The notes under the pieces were generated by a model. That model was not told the origin of the DNA and made no database searches. It saw only the letters and a program-made list of their open reading frames with translations. Of a DNA stretch of 64,000 nucleotides, positions 59,892 to 64,000 are shown piece by piece (positions within the stretch are counted from its first letter, which is position 1; each line of letters opens with the position of its first letter). The translations under genes and the position numbers were made by a program. Source of the stretch: Corylus avellana (lineage: Eukaryota > Streptophyta > Magnoliopsida > Fagales > Betulaceae); assembly GCF_901000735.1 (NCBI RefSeq), contig NC_081541.1, positions 7,061,021 through 7,125,020 on the forward strand, read 5' to 3'.

Positions 59892-61529
59892 GAAAAAAAT
59901 ATAAAATGGCTCCTCAAACTATTAGTCATTTGCGATTTAGCCCCTCAATGTTTAAAAAGTAATAAAGTAGCTTCCCAAAATACCAACTAGTTACAATTTG
60001 GCCATACCGCTAGTCATTAACGTCAAATAGGATGAAAAGTTCAATAAATCTATTGGGAACAAAAAAAATCAATTTAAAAAAGCCCCCAAAACGACGTCAT
60101 TTTGTTTGGAAAAAAAAAAAAATCCTTTACACTTAGCAAAACGACGCTGTTTTGGTAAGTATTTAAAACCCTTAAAACAACAGCCCACGCATGTCTTCTT
60201 CTCCACTTCCCTTCTCAACGTAGCAGCCCAACCTCCATAGCTTGCATTGTCAGACCCCAATGAACTCTGATCCAAATCAATCTAGAACGAGTTGTCAGAT
60301 GATTCATCTTCACTGAAGATCGGGCTCTTCATCACCTCCTTCACGTGAGCATATGTAAATGCACAAGAAAAACTAGGCAACTAAGTTCCCTAGCGAGTTT
60401 TAGAGGTTTTATCACCATTCCCAACAACTTCATCATCTTCAATTCCATCCAACCTGTCTAGACTGTCCATAGAATCACTCAAACACAAAGGAAATTTGGG
60501 GGTAATCTTCACCATTCCAACCCCAGTAGACCCAGACTGACTTTGAAGGCTTCCCATCACTGATTTCTTGTTCATAAGGCATCCAAAACCAGTCGGGTCA
60601 TACCCGAATACCCTCTAAAATGATGTGATAATGAAATCTGGTCGGAATAGGGACAACCCAAGTGAATCCATGTCCTTGTGTGTTGTAATTTCTTAAAAAT
60701 GCAAACCGAACCCCTCAATTCAAAGGAAAAAGAACAAGACACTAATAAAAGACCTACAGGGGAGAACCCTTGTTTAACACCCTGTTTTCATCTATCCAAT
60801 CTGCAGCTCGCTCATGGTGCTTACATATGAAAAATGGCTTATACACATGCATACAACCATATATGCACAAATTGCGAGATCACAAGGAGCCATTGTCCAT
60901 AGTGGTAGTAAAAGCCCTCAGCTGCCTCACGCAACTGCACAGATTCGATTCATGAGATTGAGCTTTCGCATGGAGGTTGGGCTGCTGCGTGGAGAAGAAA
61001 ACCTGCGTGGGTTGCTGTTTTTAGGGTATTAAACACTTACCAAAATGACGTCGTTTTGGTAAGTGTAAGGTTTTTTTTTTTTTTTTTTTTTTTTTCAAGA
61101 AAAAAGACATCGTTTTAGGGGCTTTTTTTTTAAAGTTATTATTTTTTTTCCAAAAGGGCATTTTAATAATTTAACCTAAACAAAATGATGACGTATTGAA
61201 TTTTTCATCTTATTTGACGGTGATAACTAACGGCGTGGCCAAGTTGTAACTGGTTGGTAGTTTTGGGAAACGGATTCTCTCCATTTCAAAATTCTTCAAT
61301 TTTTTCTATTTAGTGCATTTTGAAGGGTAGTATTGTCTAAAAGTTTTAATGATGGTAGTGCATTCAATGCAATATCCTTCAAAATACACTAAATTGAGGA
61401 AATAGAAGGATTTTAAAATGGAGATATTCATTTTCCGTAGTTTGAAGAGTTACTTTATTACTTTTTGAACATTGAGGGGCTAAATCGTAAATGACTAGTG
61501 ATTTGTAAGGCTAAATTATATTTTTCCCC
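59892..61529. mobile_element. Mutator-like non-autonomous element with long terminal inverted repeats
   Basis: The left arm (about 59892-60190) and the right arm (about 61020-61529) are inverse copies: AGTCATTTGCGATTTAGCCC / AGTCATTTACGATTTAGCCC, CAATGTTTAAAAAGTAATAA / CAATGTTCAAAAAGTAATAA, and an inner block with AAAACGACG. The central ~830 bp are richer in G+C and include a minus-strand frame (60575-60390) with PKFPLCLSDSMDSLDRLDG, possibly a captured gene fragment. Flanks are A-rich (CAAAAAATA / AAATATATT) and fit a decayed 9-bp duplication. The related site at 31.88 kb (GCGAAAAATATTAG) is empty. Confidence 0.7.
61266..61436. mobile_element. MITE nested in the right arm of the Mutator-like element
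   Basis: The 171-bp insert has ends GGAAACGGATTCTCTCCATT and, inverted, GGAAAATGAATATCTCCATT, with mirrored interiors. The left arm of the host element lacks it, which defines the empty site. Flanks GTAGTTTTG and GTAGTTTGA fit a 9-bp target duplication. Confidence 0.75.
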
Positions 61530-61571
61530 AAATATATTAGTTTTGGTTGAAATAATAAAACATGTACTAGG

Positions 61572-61575
<4 letters not shown>

Positions 61576-61603
<28 letters not shown>
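61576..61603. repeat. (AT)n microsatellite
   Basis: Pure AT run between the LRK10-like intron remnant and the DOMON pseudogene. It may mark the junction. Confidence 0.85.
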
Positions 61604-61606
<3 letters not shown>

Positions 61607-61619
61607 TGAATGACTAAAC

Positions 61620-62302
61620 AGACCCACATCGAGTCCCCCTATAACTGTTGAAGCCCCACTGGCAGGTGCAATAGCAGAGCCAGAGGGTGCAGGAGCAGGG
61701 GTGGTAGCCGTAGCCTCTTGGCTGACCAACTGCAGGGTCCCTTTGGCCATCAGATTCTCGTCCTGAAAGTCGTGTAGCACCGGGTAGCCTTGTGTGCTCA
61801 CTGCCCAACCCACCTGCCAAACCTGGTTCACCTTCTCCGTGTTCGCCGGCAGCTTCCATTTCCCGAAGATCTTGATGGTCCCGTTGGAGTCCTCGGTGCT
61901 AATGTCCCACACCTCGTAAACCAGCTTCGCACTCGACTCGCTTAAAATGTAGGAGCGGATGTTGTAGGTCTGGATGGTCATGAGGCCGTTGGATTGGAAG
62001 GCCAGCAGCGCTTGGGACCCACTCATGCCGGTCCCACTGGGGTTGATGGCCCACGCCACCCAGCCCTGGGGCTTGGCCGGCGAAGCCACGAAGGCCATCG
62101 ACAGAGACGAATTGGACGCGTCGTTGTAGCTCCAGTGAAGGCACGCGCTCAGATGCGGAAGATCGGCGCGGTTGGGGTAAGCCTCCACCTCCTTGTTTGT
62201 GAACTAGTGCCAATTACAGTTCAGAGACTCACCCGGTGCGACCAGCTGAGCCACTGCTAAGATCCCCACCACCCCTCCACATGTACAACAACGCTTACCC
62301 AT
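61620..62302 (-). pseudogene. AIR12-like DOMON-domain gene fragment with early stop
   Basis: From the ATG at 62302 the frame reads a leader (VGILAVAQLVAPGESLNC) and meets TAG at 62206-62204 (codon 33). It then continues in the same frame through a DOMON domain: LPHLSACLHWSYND, KPQGWVAWAINPSGTGMSG, SQALLAFQSNGLMTIQTYNI, KVNQVWQVGWAVSTQGYP, HDFQDENLMAKGTLQLVS. The Met and His positions that bind haem b in AIR12 appear to be kept. AIR12 is an apoplastic, GPI-anchored cytochrome b. Here the Pro/Ala/Ser tail breaks off (GASTVIGGLDVG) without a GPI signal. Codon use is more GC-rich than the neighbours, suggesting origin elsewhere in the genome. Lack of introns does not decide between retrocopy and DNA copy. 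Confidence 0.82.
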
Positions 62303-62863
62303 TGTGTTCAATGTAACAGAAAGATTTTAAATAAAATCTATAGTCTTCAAAACTTCTTTTTTTCCCTTAATTCATTTAAATAATATAAGATTTTAATATT
62401 CAGCAATATGAACTTGTAATAAAAATTATAATATTCAAGTATTTTTTTAATTAAATTTAATTATATAGTATAACGAACTTTCAGATCAATTTGCAAAATG
62501 GTTACAAATTATAATGAGCTCCTATTAGTTCAACTAATTAGTTTCAAAAGTCAATTGCGGTGTTTGTCTCACCAACTAAGAAGATTATGGTTACTTTGAA
62601 GTACATCTGAGATTGTGTAGTGGGCCTTTCCTCTTAGTTTTAAATTATTACACAAACATAATTTATAATGGGTATGTTGTTACGTATTTACCATGACTCA
62701 CAATATTATAGATTCATGAAGGAAGCTATCACGACAGATATCATCTCATAGTTAAGGCAATCTAAAATGGTAATGTCTTTAATTATCATTTGCATCGAAA
62801 AGCTAATCATTGATGCAGTTCACAAAAGATGCTAATTACTACTCTTAACATTAAAATTTCCTT
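62303..62863. other. 3' flank of the last LRK10-like copy
   Basis: Shares blocks with 50.97-51.35 and 57.93-58.29 kb (GAGCTCCTATTAGTTCAACT, TTTCCTCTTAGTTTTAAATT). No gene. Confidence 0.6.
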
Positions 62864-64000
62864 TTAAAAAAAAGATGCATTTGAAGGCATTATAGAATCA
62901 CACTGTGTTGACACCATTGTTGAAGAATCTTCCGGTGATCGTGATGGTGAAGACAAGTAAGGTTTGGGTGGTACTTGTAAGGATTCAAGACTCCCTTCTA
63001 ACATATTCACAACTGTGCTCATTGGTGGCCGACATAAAGGGTTAGTCTGTATGCACCACAAACTGACTATTATCATCTTCCTTGCACTTTTGTAATCGTC
63101 TTCATTCATAAGGCCCTGCAGTCCTAGATCTTCATTTTGTTCAAGACGCTTGTAAATCCAATGCGGAAAAAATATTTCACTAGTACGATCAATTTCAACA
63201 TCTATATTCCTTCTTCCTCCAACAATTTCAAAAACCATCATTCCGTAGCTATAAACATCTGCCTTGTGAGAAACCCCTCCAATATTTCTACAAAATACTT
63301 CTGGAGCTATATATCCCGCAGTTCCTCTCGCACCCAACATTGATATAATACTCTCTTCTCTTGTGCATATTTTTGCAAGGCCAAAATCAGAAATCTTTGG
63401 GCTGAAGTTCTCATCCAAAAGAATATTGTGAGGCTTTATATCGAAATGTAAGATCCTTGTGCTGCAACCTCTATGTAAGTACTCTAATCCTCGAGCAATG
63501 CCAATTGCAATGTTGTGTAATGTCTCCCATTCCAATCGTCGAGCAACCTTTGAAGGACTTTTGTTATGTATGAACTTCTCTAGAGATCCGTTGGGCATAA
63601 ACTCATAGATGAGGGCTCTTTTAGAACCCTCAAAGCAAAAGCCCATAAGACAGACAATGTTGACATGGGAGGTCCTACTAATGCTTGCAACCTCATTAAT
63701 GAATTCCTCTCCATTACCTCTAGATTCCTTCAAAACCTTAACTGCCACAAGACATCCATCTTTTAACTTTCCCTTATAGACACCACCAAAGCCCCCTTCG
63801 CCTAATTTATCTCTAAAGAAGTTGGTCATTTTCTTGATATCTGAATAACTGTATCTTTTAATAGCAAGATGTCCATGATTTCTTAGAAAGTCTTGGACAG
63901 TCTTATGGTTTAGACTTTTCTTTTTCCAAAAATAAATTATTTGATTGGATGAGAAGTTTCTCTTGATCAAGCAGCAGATTAGAACCATCACAACTCCAAT
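62864..64000 (-). CDS. LRK10-like receptor kinase, kinase exon (5' part beyond window)
   Basis: The frame is open from the window edge (inside the membrane helix, IGVVMVLICCLIKRNF) to TAA at 62864. It includes [25 protein letters not shown], the catalytic LHFDIKPHNILLDENF (HFD rather than HRD), KISDFGLAKI, GTAGYIAPEVF and SHKADVYSYGMMVFEI. All catalytic residues are present, so this copy probably encodes an active cytosolic Ser/Thr kinase domain. It should be preceded by a short linker exon and a WAK-type ectodomain exon outside the window. The C-terminus runs on a few codons (SNASFF) beyond the SIMP ending of its relatives through loss of the usual stop. Confidence 0.9.
   Translation of the reverse strand: MGVVMVLICCLIKRNFSSNQIIYFWKKKSLNHKTVQDFLRNHGHLAIKRYSYSDIKKMTNFFRDKLGEGGFGGVYKGKLKDGCLVAVKVLKESRGNGEEFINEVASISRTSHVNIVCLMGFCFEGSKRALIYEFMPNGSLEKFIHNKSPSKVARRLEWETLHNIAIGIARGLEYLHRGCSTRILHFDIKPHNILLDENFSPKISDFGLAKICTREESIISMLGARGTAGYIAPEVFCRNIGGVSHKADVYSYGMMVFEIVGGRRNIDVEIDRTSEIFFPHWIYKRLEQNEDLGLQGLMNEDDYKSARKMIIVSLWCIQTNPLCRPPMSTVVNMLEGSLESLQVPPKPYLSSPSRSPEDSSTMVSTQCDSIMPSNASFF

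Noticed and set aside
1..64000. CRISPR arrays, operons, rRNA, prokaryotic elements
   Set aside because: Spliced plant genes throughout; tandem repeats present lack spacer structure.

Overview
This is nuclear DNA from a flowering plant, most likely a woody eudicot. It is AT-rich, its genes carry GT-AG introns, and the gene families are plant-specific (BRUTUS, LRK10-like kinases, TMK, GT14-like glycosyltransferases). The repeats include LINE 3' ends finishing in ACTTATCAAAA of a kind I associate with Fagales and similar trees. I cannot name the species. There are no tRNA or rRNA genes, CRISPR arrays or bacterial operons.

Layout. Positions 1-6859 (minus) hold the 5' part (seven exons, about 527 codons) of a BRUTUS-type hemerythrin E3 ligase gene, an iron-sensing regulator; its zinc-finger end lies outside the window. 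Positions 6860-16912 are about 10 kb of intergenic DNA with MITEs, a tRNA-derived SINE, G-box motifs and an unexplained GC-rich island. Positions 16913-27058 (plus) hold a 12-exon LACTB2-like metallo-beta-lactamase-fold gene, preceded in the protein by what looks like a degenerate Nudix-like domain. From 28 to 44 kb there are two intact GT14-like (BC10-type) glycosyltransferase genes on the plus strand, with a decayed copy between them, a dead LRK10-like kinase, a deleted TMK relic, a tandem duplication and several well-delimited transposons. Positions 44636-47303 (minus) hold an LRR receptor-like kinase of the At1g68400 type with a degenerate catalytic loop.

From 51 to 64 kb is a tandem array of LRK10-like (WAK-ectodomain) receptor kinases on the minus strand. 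One copy has an intact kinase exon but a frameshifted ectodomain, one is dead (two stops and a lost splice acceptor), and one is open up to the window edge; the dead copy at 30-32 kb belongs to the same group. The duplicated unit includes long 3' flanks. Next to the dead copy in the array, a Mutator-like element with a MITE nested in its right arm and a broken AIR12-like DOMON gene occupy the place where the ectodomain exon should be.

The common theme is a receptor/defence cluster expanded by tandem duplication and eroded by transposons. Several insertions can be dated relative to each other because target-site duplications, and in one case a paralogous empty site, are still readable. Exon boundaries were worked out by hand from splice signals, reading-frame phase and remembered family features; no alignment or expression data were available.
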